Source of the DNA: Amblyomma americanum | Lineage: Eukaryota > Arthropoda > Arachnida > Ixodida > Ixodidae | Direction of reading: 5' to 3' | Assembly: GCF_052857255.1 (NCBI RefSeq) | Contig: NW_027526502.1 | Location: forward strand, 850,501-914,500 | Length of the DNA: 64,000 bases | Part shown: positions 54,901 through 62,423 of the stretch, piece by piece | Numbering within the stretch: position 1 is the stretch's first letter | Layout: each line of letters starts with the position of its first letter | Program-made: the position numbers and the translations under genes | The notes under the pieces: generated by a model | The model's input: only the letters and a program-made list of their open reading frames with translations | What the model was told of the DNA's origin: nothing | Databases searched by the model: none

Positions 54901-57145
54901 ATGATGTGTACAAATACATGCTCTATCACATATAATAGCAACAAGAAAAGAAAGCAAATGGCCATACTGCTAAGTTTTTTTTGCAGATCGAACCAGCGAC
55001 ACTGTCGTTTTATTATTATTATCCAATATTGCCGGCCGCCTTTTCGTATACACAAGGCAGGAATTGGTACATGATGTGTACAAATACATGCTCTATCACA
55101 TATAATAGCAAAAAGAAAAGAAAGCAAATGGGCATACTGTTAAATTTTTTTTGCAGATCGAACCAGCAACACTGTTGTTTTATTATTATCCAATACTGCC
55201 GGCCGCCTTTTCGTATCCAAGGCAGGAAATGGTACGTGATGTGTACAAATACATGCTCTATCACATATAATAGCAACAAGAAAAGAAAGCAAATGGGCAG
55301 ACTGTTAAGTTTTTTTGCAGATCGAACCAGCAACACTGTCGTTTTATTATTATTATCCAATATTTCCGGCCGCCTTTTCGTATACGCAAGGCAGGAATTG
55401 GTACATGATGTGTACAAATACATGCTCTATCACATATAATAGCAACAAGATAAGAAAGCAAATGGGCATACTGTTAAGTTCTTTTTTTTGCAGATCGAAC
55501 CAGCAACACTGTTGTTTTATTATTATTATCCAATATTGCCGGCCGCCTTTTCGTATCCGCAAGGCAGGAATTGGTACATGATGTGTACAAATACATGCTC
55601 TATCACATATAATAGCAACAACAAAAGAAAGCAGGTATGTCCATTTGCTCAGATCGAACCAGCAACACTGTTGTTTTATTATTATTATCCAGTATTGCCG
55701 GCCGCCTTTTCGTATGCAAGGCAGGAATTGGTACATGATGTGTACAAATACATGCTCTATCACATATAATAGCAACAAGAAAAGAAAGCAAATGGGCATA
55801 CTGTTAAGTTTTTTTTGCAGATCGAACCAGCAAGACTGTTATTTTATTATTATTATCCAATATTGCCGGCCGCCTTTTCGTATCCAAGGCAGGAATTGGT
55901 ACATGATGTGTACAAATACATGCTCTATCACATATAGTAGCAACAAAAAAAAAGCAAATGGGCATACTGTTAAGTTTCTTTTGCAGATCGAACCAGCAAC
56001 ACTGTTGTTTTATTATTATTATCCAGTATTGCCGGCCGCCTTTTCGTATACACAAGGCAGGAATTGGTACATGATGTGTACAAATACATGCTCTATCACA
56101 TATAATAGTGCCAAGAAAAGAAAGCAAATGGGCATACTGTTAAGTTTTTCTTTGCAGATCGAACCAGCAACACTGTCGTTTTATTATTATTATCCAATAT
56201 TGCCGGCCGCCTTTTCGTATACACAAGGCAGGAATTGGTACATGATGTGTACAAATACATGCTCTATCATATATAATAGCAACAAGAAAAGAAAGCAAGT
56301 ATGCCCATTTGCTCAGATCGAACCAGCAACACTGTTGTTTTATTATTATTATCCAATATTGCCGGCCGCCTTTTCGTATCCACAAGGCAGGAATTGGTAC
56401 ATGATGTGTACAAATATATGCTCTATCACATATAATAGCAACAAGAAAAGAAAGCAAGTATGCCATTTGCTCAGATCGAACCAGCAACACTGTTGTTTTA
56501 TTATTATTATCCAGTATTGCCGGCCGCCTTTTCGTATCCAAGGCAGGAATTGGTACATGATGTGTACAAATACATGCTATATCACATAAAAAAGCAACAA
56601 CAAAAGAAAGCAAATGGGCATGCTGTTAAGTTTTTCTTTGCAGATCGAACCAGCAACACTGTCGTTTTATTATTTTTATCCAATATTGCCGGCCGCCTTT
56701 TCGTATACACAAGGCAGGAATTGGTACATGATGTGTACAAATACATGCTCTGTCACATATAATAGCAACAAGAAAAGAAAGCAAGTATGCCCATTTGCTC
56801 AGATCCAACCAGCAACACTGTTGTTTTATTATTATTATTATCCAGTATTGCCGGCCGCCTTTTCGTATCCAAGGCAGGAATTGGTACATGATGTGTACAA
56901 ATACATGCTCTATCACATATAATAGCAACAAGAAAAGAAAGCAAGTATGCCCCTTTGCTCAGATCGAACCAGCAACACTGTTGTTTTATTATTATTATCC
57001 AATATTGCCGGCCGCCTTTTCGTATCCATGGCAGGAATTGGTACATGATGTGTACAAATACATGCTCTATCACATATAATAGCAACAAGAAAAGAAAGCA
57101 AGTATGCCCATTTGCTCAGATCGAACCAGCAACACTGTTGTTTTA
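45971..57145. repeat. Divergent A/B satellite block before the LINE
   Basis: This block continues the mixed A/B monomers without the landmark monomer. Its own internal repeats are a 2608-bp tandem pair (48.25-53.46 kb) and a longer echo in which 46.1-48.6 kb recurs at 53.3-55.8 kb (offset about 7171-7185). Near its right end some B units have an interrupted T-tract ('tttttctttgcag' at about 56144 and 56630) that was not seen in the earlier copies. It holds two very long minus-strand open frames, 538 codons at 46623-48239 and 444 codons at 53793-55127, which I attribute to the repeat. Confidence 0.8.
48246..53461. repeat. 2608-bp local tandem duplication
   Basis: The unit at 48246-50853 recurs at 50854-53461. 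Matching private features include 'ccggcgcc' (a missing CG) at about 48683 and 51290, 'gcaaaaatgttg' at about 48812 and 51420, 'ttttgaagatcg' in place of 'ttttgcagatcg' at about 49123 and 51731, and 'ttataaaatattg' at about 49965 and 52573. The offset is 2608, later 2611 after one TTA slip. The unit is roughly 16 monomers long. Confidence 0.82.
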
Positions 57146-57160
57146 CAATACAATACAATC
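57146..57160 (-). repeat. LINE 3' tail, short TATTG tandem repeat
   Basis: The element strand reads GATTG TATTG TATTG and then the satellite. A short tandem-repeat tail in place of poly(A) is common in CR1, I and L2-type LINEs. There are about two and a half units, and the edge with the satellite 'tttta' is uncertain by a base or two. Confidence 0.7.
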
Positions 57161-57166
57161 TTTATT
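57161..57166 (-). terminator. LINE polyadenylation signal AATAAA
   Basis: The plus strand reads TTTATT, which is AATAAA on the element strand. It lies 15-20 bp before the 3' junction, as expected for the end of a LINE transcript. Confidence 0.75.
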
Positions 57167-57592
57167 CAACATCTCAAGGATGTTTGGAGTACAGACAAAA
57201 AGCCTGACATAGGCTTGACTAGGCCCGCACCCCAATACATGGCAAACAGAGGCAGCGCATGGTAAAAATATAAAGAGGAAAAAAAAGAGAAAAGAAAACA
57301 CAGCATTTGGATTTTGGGAACGCAATCTGGAGCTACTGCTGCAGTAATAAAAATATATATATATAAGTGCATAAAGCAGACTAATAAGTGACAGTGAAAC
57401 ATACGCCAGTCCAAGTTGTGCACACATCAATAAGACATACAGGTAATGAAATTATTACATAACATATAGAAGCGTGCACAAACCTAGACTCCCGTATAAG
57501 ATAGTTGAAATATATCTGGTAAAAAGTAGAGATACAGAAGTAAATGCAAAAAAACAAATGGTTCCAAAGAATAAGAAAAACATGTTCACATT
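57167..57592 (-). other. LINE 3' untranslated region
   Basis: About 430 bp lie between the ORF2 stop and the polyadenylation signal. The region is AT-rich and has a short AT dinucleotide run at about 57353-57365. Short open frames occur on both strands but show no domain. I see no other feature. Confidence 0.7.
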
Positions 57593-59884
57593 CTAATTCC
57601 ATACAAATTTCTTTCTTAGGTTTTTCAATGAAACAGATTGTATATCTGTGTTCTTGTCCTTCAAGAAATCATTTAGCATTGTCGGCAGTTGGAATTTCAA
57701 CATTTGATTTCCATAACCCGTACGGCATTTACTCACATTCCATTGTTCGGGCTTGCGCGTTGGGTAGGTAGGAGTGTGCTTTTCCAGTCCGGCCAGCAAT
57801 TTTAATGCATTTATATTTTTAGATTCTTCTAATTTATATTGTTTAGACAGTCTATAGGTGTACATAGATTTTACACTAACAATGTTCAGCTGCCTGTACA
57901 TGTCCTTCGTATGGCTTAAATAGGGTGCTTTACAAATTATGCGGATGGCACGTTTCTGTAGCAAGTGAAGATCATTAATATTATTTTTGCTTGTGGTTCC
58001 CCATACAAGTGCGCCGTAGTTGAGCGTGGATGAGAATAAAGAGTTGTAAAGCAGAATATTAACTGCTCTTGGAAAAGTAAAACAATGACGCCGCATGAGA
58101 CCAACAGTTTTCGAAAGTTTTTTGATGAGGTCATTTATATGCTGATCCCAGGACAAATTTGCAGAAAAAATAACACCGAGCGACTTGAAACTCTGTACAA
58201 CCTCTATCTCTATACCCTCAATTAGAATTGGTGGTAGTACATAAAGTTTATTTTTTGGATGAAACATAACAGCCTTGGTTTTTCCAATATTTAACTTCAA
58301 CCCATTTTTTGCTGCCCAGGTGCTAACTGTACGAAGTGCACGATTAGCACGACGGGACAAATCTGCACCGGAAGAGCCGGAAAAGAATAAACTTGTATCG
58401 TCTGCATAAATTATGTACTTCGCTGTTGGGTCAGTGTTTACTATGTCATTTATATATAAAACAAATAGAAAAGGACCTAGAATGCTTCCTTGCGGAACGC
58501 CTAGTTTAACCGGTTTTACGGTGGAAGAGTGCCCTGTTATCACAACACACTGTGATCGGTGTTCAAGGTAGGATAAAATTAACTGAAGGGCTACACCGCA
58601 AATACCATAACACTCCAACTTTTCAATCAGTATACGGTGACTAATATAGTCAAAGGCTTTTGTAAAGTCAAGGAAGACACCAAGGACCATGTTTTTGTTT
58701 TCAAAACTTTCCAGGATAATTTCTTTTTGCGTAAGTAGCGCTAATTCAGTGGACCTATTTTTTCTGAAGCCATATTGCGCGGGAGCTAAGATGTTACAGT
58801 GATCGGTGAAAGAAGTTAGTCGTTTGAGAATAACTTTCTCAAGTCCTTTCGAAAAAACTGGAAGTATTGAAATCGGACGGTAATTAGAAAGGTTGTTTCG
58901 GTCGCCCTTTTTATATATTACGGTTACCTTGGCACACTGCATACTCCGGGGGAACACCCCTGATGAAAGGCAGATGTTGAATATATGCACCAATGTAGGG
59001 GCAATTACGTCTATTACATGTTTTACAGGCTTCACTTGAAGGCCCATTATGTCAGTGGAGGTGCTGTTTTTTAGGCTCGCAAACGTAGTTATTATTTCAG
59101 TTTCCGAGACCGGCTCCAAAAACACAGCTTGTGGGCAAGAAGGTTTCATGAAAGTTGAGTAGTCTCCGCCGGACGACACTGAGGCCAGAGAAAGGAAGTG
59201 GTCATTGAAAGTATTTGCTAATCTCTCCCCTGATATTTCTACGCCATTATTATCTAGCTTTGTGATCGTCTCCGGAGATTTGCCGAAAATTTGGTGCAAT
59301 CCACGCCAAACCTGACCTGATTGCTGATTCGAGGAATTTAAAATATTATAGTGGTAACGATTCCTAGCAGTACGAAGTTCTTTGGTGACTTGATTTCTAT
59401 ACCTCTTAAAGGCTTCGAGCGCGTCCGGGCGCTTGCTTTTGATAAATTTCCGGAAAAGCCGGTCACGCTTTTTAATGCGGTTTAGCAGTTCAGACGTTAC
59501 CCACGGTTTCCGGATTTTCTTTGACCTATGAAAACTTTTTTTCGGAAAGCAGGAATTATACAAAGACAAAAACTTTTTTAAGAACTTGTCATAAGCTACG
59601 TCAGGATTATATTCAGAGAGGACGTCATTCCAGTTTACTTCTGCAATGCATTCACGAAAGCTAGATAACGTGCGCGGATTGATTTGCCAGCGGAGCAAAG
59701 GCAGCTCAGATTTCGCATTGATTTTAAAACCGTGATACACTGAGAGAAATATCGGAAGGTGATCACTCAAAGAGTAATTAATGATACCAGATTTAATACG
59801 ATAAGTTTCGAAGTTAACTATAAAAAGATCAAGAAGTGTTTGGGAGCCAGCTGCTAGCCGTGTAGGTGACGTTATCACATTTTG
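57593..59884 (-). other. ORF2 C-terminal part: end of endonuclease plus reverse transcriptase
   Basis: This open stretch follows the internal TGA without a frame change. It begins with the last endonuclease motifs (SPTR, LLDLF, SDHLPIF), then a linker with basic residues, then all the main reverse transcriptase blocks, including the LDFTKAFD Asp and the YADD pair. A C-terminal region typical of CR1/Jockey-type elements follows. No ATG sits at the junction; the frame resumes as CAA AAT GTG. Separate translation of this part is unlikely without re-initiation. Confidence 0.82.
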
Positions 59885-59887
59885 TCA
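59885..59887 (-). other. In-frame TGA that splits ORF2
   Basis: The minus strand reads TCA TGA CAA AAT GTG ATA here. The frame before and after is the same, so this is a nonsense codon, not a frameshift. It falls between the GDFN and SDH endonuclease motifs. A point mutation, a sequencing error or stop-codon readthrough could each explain it; the first is the simplest. Confidence 0.9.
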
Positions 59888-60445
59888 TGAGTGAACACTC
59901 AAAAGGGATTCAAATTTCATCTTTGGGCTATTCTCAGCCAGAAAATTAATATTGAAGTCTCCACCCAATATAATGTAGAGGTTTTGAGCATTGACAAACT
60001 GTAGCAAAGAATCCATGAAAGTGAAAAATGAAGAGACGTCACCGCATGGTGGACGATAACAACTACACAATAAGTATTTGCGCGATTTTAGCACAAGCAC
60101 TTCGAAGTCAGTAGAAGCACAACAGAACTCATCAAGTACTTCGCACTCAATTTCGTTAGAAATGAGCATCGATACACCGCCACCACGTTTACCTACACGA
60201 TTAACAAAGTAAGATTTGTAGCCAGATAGCTTAATCACGTCCTCTTCACAGTCAAACCAGGTATCTGAAAACATCACTACATTAAATATAATATTGGCTT
60301 GGCTAAAGAAAACCTCAAGAGCGCCATCCTTATTCCTGCCAGATCGCAGATTAAAATGAATGCAGTTCAAACACTGTCGAGAATCACCCAATGCACAGCC
60401 GTCCAGCTCCGTCGCGTCAACTAAGCCGCTCATACACGAAGCCAT
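59885..60445 (-). other. ORF2 N-terminal part: APE-type endonuclease (incomplete before stop)
   Basis: This is the 186-residue translated portion before the internal stop. It covers the N-terminal and central endonuclease motifs, but the SDH catalytic motif lies beyond the stop, so a product ending here would lack the active-site Asp and His. At the usual catalytic Glu position (the ETW motif of this family) the sequence reads SDTW, an Asp. Related elements would show whether this is a private change. Confidence 0.8.
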
Positions 60446-61005
60446 CGTGAAAGAATTAGGACAGATTTATATCTCGGCAACACGCTATCAATCGACCAGC
60501 GCTTGAAATATGCGGAAAGACAACTTCGCGCTGTTGCGCACCATTCATACTGGAGGCGGTGTATTAGGCTGGCATTCAGATTGTTCGATATCAAATGTAC
60601 GCAGAAACCTGCGCCAACATATGACGACTCATTGAGAATGCTTTGTGCAAGCAATATCGGAAGTGGTTTAACTTTTAAAGGTCTGCGTAAAATAAAAAAG
60701 GGGACTTCAAGCGCCCACGGGCACAAAAGAAAGAGACGTGCACTGTAGTAATCAACTGCAAACCTAGTGTACATGTTACAAAAGGGCGATGAAGGCGGGT
60801 TTCTGGTTTCCGCTCGAAGCGTAATCGTTGGTGCTACGTTAGCTTCGTTGCAATCTGTTGTGTGGAAGTCTGAAAACTTCCACCGTATACCGTTCCATTT
60901 TTTGTGAATTAGTGGTACCATCACGCGTTCAACGTCCTGACAGGAAACGTTTTTAGACCTAACAGCGCCGCTCCAACGAACGTTAGTTTCCATGTTCTGC
61001 TCCAT
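60430..61005 (-). CDS. Unassigned open frame between ORF1 and ORF2 (191 codons)
   Basis: I do not recognise this product. The frame opens in the interval after ORF1 at an ATG (ACAATGGAGC, 56 bp past the ORF1 stop) and runs 191 codons, filling nearly all of the ORF1-ORF2 interval. It is also stop-free upstream into ORF1, to 61158. It ends with TGA at 60432-60430, which overlaps the fifth ORF2 codon (ATG at 60433) as ATGA, a layout that could allow termination-reinitiation. The sequence is mixed and basic, with hydrophobic patches (about residues 95-115) and scattered Cys, and shows no clear domain. Alternatives are a decayed ORF1 extension or a chance frame in a long spacer. An 82-codon frame on the opposite strand (60503-60748) shows that chance openness is possible here. 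Confidence 0.3.
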   Translation of the reverse strand: MEQNMETNVRWSGAVRSKNVSCQDVERVMVPLIHKKWNGIRWKFSDFHTTDCNEANVAPTITLRAETRNPPSSPFCNMYTRFAVDYYSARLFLLCPWALEVPFFILRRPLKVKPLPILLAQSILNESSYVGAGFCVHLISNNLNASLIHRLQYEWCATARSCLSAYFKRWSIDSVLPRYKSVLILSRWLRV

Positions 61006-61060
61006 TGTTTGTTTGCTTTTTTCCCCCTTTTTGCAAGTCCTAGCTGATACAGGGACACTT

Positions 61061-61807
61061 TCACTGCATCTTTTCAAGATCGCTTTCCTGCTTGATGACC
61101 AATGCGTCAGAGCCATCTGACTTTCTAGCGAAAATTTTTCCGTTGCGGCACCAGACATACTTCCAGTCAGAAGAACGCTTTTTGGCAGCAGCCATTCCCA
61201 AAAGAAGCTTCAGAGCAGGGCACAGGTGTTCATTAACAAACACAGGGGATTCTGAAGTGTTGCCAAGGTCGGAATTCTTAAGGCGCAGCTTTCTAGCTTT
61301 TTCGAGTAAGGAATCCCTCTTTTGGCGCTGACTGAACTGAACGACAATGCAGCTGGGCTTATTCTTGGACGGGACGCGATGACAAGCCTCAATGTCCTCA
61401 GGGGCAATGGCCACACCAGCGAGCGCACCAATATCACAAACAATGCTGGTGACGTCCTCGTCGGGTTTTTCATCTAAGCCTTTAATTTCAACGTTTTTGT
61501 TTCTCGAGTATTGCTCTGTCTGTGTCAGACGGAATTCCGTGCCAGCTAGGCGTTTCTTAAGGGCATCAAGCTCAGCACGCAGTGCATTGTTTTCATCTCT
61601 TAGTGCAGCATTCTCTGCCTTGACGTCACTGCAATCTTTCTTAAGCTCTTCAAAAACTTCATTCATGTGAGTCATACTTTTTTCATTTTCACGCGCTTCC
61701 GCACGCAGTTCCCTCATATCGGCACGTAAATCCCGTTCAACTGTTTCACGGGCTGCCTTTATCTCCTGCCGCAGTTCTTCCCTCAGATCGTTGATTTGTT
61801 TGCTCAT
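61061..61807 (-). CDS. LINE ORF1 protein, coiled coil plus FP25K-like domain
   Basis: This encodes a 248-residue ORF1 protein, by analogy an RNA-binding chaperone that packages the LINE transcript into a ribonucleoprotein. The start is the first ATG after the leader, with A at -3 (TTCAAAATGAGC). Residues 1-98 are charged and heptad-like (many E, R, L and K), consistent with a long coiled coil for oligomerisation. Residues 103-175 contain NVEIKGL, a CHRV motif and IVVQFSQRQKRDSLL. Residues 188-230 contain VFVNEHL, YVWCRNGKIFARK and a charged tail. This order matches the family related to baculovirus FP25K that is found in ORF1 of arthropod LINEs. No CCHC zinc knuckle is present. The frame is intact from ATG to TGA. 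ORF2 begins 615 bp downstream in a different frame. The family is judged from remembered motif style; the function is inferred. Confidence 0.85.
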   Translation of the reverse strand: MSKQINDLREELRQEIKAARETVERDLRADMRELRAEARENEKSMTHMNEVFEELKKDCSDVKAENAALRDENNALRAELDALKKRLAGTEFRLTQTEQYSRNKNVEIKGLDEKPDEDVTSIVCDIGALAGVAIAPEDIEACHRVPSKNKPSCIVVQFSQRQKRDSLLEKARKLRLKNSDLGNTSESPVFVNEHLCPALKLLLGMAAAKKRSSDWKYVWCRNGKIFARKSDGSDALVIKQESDLEKMQ

Positions 61808-61925
61808 TTTGAACGAAATGCACAGCAAAGTAACTTCGCACAATGTATATTGAAACACTCAAGGGCAGCAGTGACAGCGAAACGCACGTGCAGCGTGCTA
61901 AAATAAAGAGGGCTGACAAACCAAC
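61808..61925 (-). other. LINE leader between 5' monomers and ORF1
   Basis: This is a 118-bp unique leader on the minus strand. It contains no ATG before the ORF1 start. The in-frame GTG at 61858 would extend ORF1 by 17 residues but is not a conventional eukaryotic start. A 'CTTTATTTTAG' stretch lies near 61905. No further element was recognised. Confidence 0.6.
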
Positions 61926-62142
61926 CTGCAAAACAGACGGAATGAAGGCTCAGAGCGTGCAGTCCGATGCGCTGCCACTGCTGCCAAATGAGGAGTGGCT
62001 ATGCCGGGCGGTTCCTTTTATGCGCTCTGATGATCCTGGTGGCGTCAAAGTCCCAACTGCGCAGAAGCTTCGGTCGTTTTTCGCACCACCTGCCGGTAGA
62101 GACGACGATCCCGATGACGGCTTTCTTCCTTGCTTCTGATAA
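61926..62142 (-). promoter_or_regulatory. LINE 5' monomer, ORF-proximal copy 1 (217 bp)
   Basis: This is the ORF1-proximal 217-bp unit, identical by eye to 62143-62359. On the element strand it ends 'GTCTGTTTTGCAG', after which the non-repeated leader begins. The T-rich run plus GCAG looks like a 3' splice site but has no identified partner donor. Confidence 0.72.
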
Positions 62143-62359
62143 CTGCAAAACAGACGGAATGAAGGCTCAGAGCGTGCAGTCCGATGCGCTGCCACTGCTG
62201 CCAAATGAGGAGTGGCTATGCCGGGCGGTTCCTTTTATGCGCTCTGATGATCCTGGTGGCGTCAAAGTCCCAACTGCGCAGAAGCTTCGGTCGTTTTTCG
62301 CACCACCTGCCGGTAGAGACGACGATCCCGATGACGGCTTTCTTCCTTGCTTCTGATAA
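62143..62359 (-). promoter_or_regulatory. LINE 5' monomer, full copy 2 (217 bp)
   Basis: This is a full 217-bp unit that reads as identical to its neighbour at 61926-62142. It is richer in GC and CpG than the satellite, with elements such as 'gatgcgctgcc', 'ccgggcgg' and 'gacgacgatcccgatgacgg' on the plus strand. A position upstream of ORF1 and a tandem arrangement suggest an internal promoter region. I see no convincing TATA element. Promoter activity is inferred from architecture only. Confidence 0.72.
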
Positions 62360-62423
62360 CTGCAAAACAGACGGAATGAAGGCTCAGAGCGTGCAGTCCG
62401 ATGCGCTGCCACTGCTGCCAAAT
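62360..62423 (-). promoter_or_regulatory. LINE 5' monomer, truncated outermost copy (64 bp)
   Basis: These 64 bp match the first-listed part of the 217-bp unit, beginning 'ctgcaaaacagacgg' on the plus strand and ending 'ctgccaaat', where the satellite takes over. In the element's own direction this is the extreme 5' end. Truncation of the outermost monomer resembles tandem-monomer LINE promoters such as mouse L1. The last two bases (AT) are shared with the satellite, so the boundary is uncertain by 2 bp. Confidence 0.8.

Larger units (their letters stand above)
1..57145. repeat. Main satellite array (A/B monomers, 157-172 bp)
   Basis: The whole interval is a head-to-tail tandem repeat with no unrelated sequence. 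Each monomer carries, in order, a 'tagcaacaagaaaagaaagc' start, an A-specific or B-specific segment, 'cagatcgaaccagcaacactg', a TTA-rich stretch, 'ccaatattgccggccgcc', 'ttttcgtatcca', and 'ggaattggtacatgatgtg' leading to 'catgctctatcacatataa'. Type A is 157 bp (tatccatgg or tatccaagg) or 159 bp (tatccacaagg); type B is about 168-172 bp. At about 160 bp per unit the interval holds roughly 350 monomers. The length is close to a nucleosome repeat, as in many centromeric satellites, but a centromeric role is only inferred. Long open frames occur on both strands and are treated as repeat by-products. No host gene, RNA gene or other mobile element was seen here. Confidence 0.97.
57593..60445 (-). 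pseudogene. LINE ORF2, endonuclease/reverse transcriptase, one internal stop
   Basis: This is one 950-codon frame from ATG at 60445 (an in-frame TAA lies upstream, so the start is fixed) to TAG at 57595-57593, interrupted only by TGA at codon 187. Codons 1-186 hold the first part of an APE-type endonuclease: N32, SDTW at 60-63, RGGG near 87, YRPP at 130 and GDFNIN at 162. After the stop it continues in the same frame with SPTR and SDH at 227-229, then reverse transcriptase: YRPIS near 522, a FLDFTKAFD block at 591-599, GVPQGS at 649-654, YADD at 680-683, and the C-terminal NYGALVWG region near 809. These enzymes nick target DNA and prime cDNA synthesis from the nick. No RNase H domain follows. 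The intact frame either side of one TGA suggests recent inactivation, or a base error. The part after the stop cannot be assumed to be translated. Confidence 0.9.
57146..62423 (-). mobile_element. CR1/Jockey-group non-LTR retrotransposon (LINE), nearly full length
   Basis: This 5278-bp element lies on the minus strand inside the satellite. It breaks a monomer after 'ctgttgtttta' on the left, and the satellite resumes at '(at)ccaatattg' on the right. Read 5' to 3' it has 2.3 tandem 217-bp 5' monomers, a leader, an FP25K-like ORF1, an interval with an unassigned frame, ORF2 (endonuclease plus reverse transcriptase, no RNase H seen), a 3' UTR, AATAAA and a TATTG-repeat tail. There are no LTRs, integrase or protease. 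It is full length or nearly so at the 5' end, which is unusual for LINE copies. ORF2 carries one internal TGA, so this copy is probably not autonomous. The clade is judged from motif style only; the tail is not the 8-bp repeat of vertebrate CR1. Confidence 0.93.

Noticed and set aside
1..57145. CRISPR-like regular repeats
   Set aside because: Repeats are contiguous 157-172 bp monomers with no unique spacers, leader or cas genes; the sequence is eukaryotic satellite.
57593..59878. Separate reverse transcriptase gene starting at 59878
   Set aside because: The codon there is GTG, and the frame is continuous with the endonuclease upstream through one TGA, so it is the second part of ORF2.
60503..60748. 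Plus-strand 82-codon frame inside the LINE
   Set aside because: It is antisense to the element, with no recognisable domain; probably a chance frame.
61808..61858. Longer ORF1 starting at 61858
   Set aside because: That start is GTG; the first ATG, with A at -3, is at 61807, where the coiled coil begins.
61939..62356. 65-codon plus-strand frame repeated in the 217-bp units
   Set aside because: It is antisense to the LINE and duplicated only because the unit is duplicated; no domain or start context supports it.
57146..62423. LTR retrotransposon or endogenous virus
   Set aside because: No long terminal repeats, gag, protease, integrase or envelope; the endonuclease is APE-type and the tail is a short tandem repeat.
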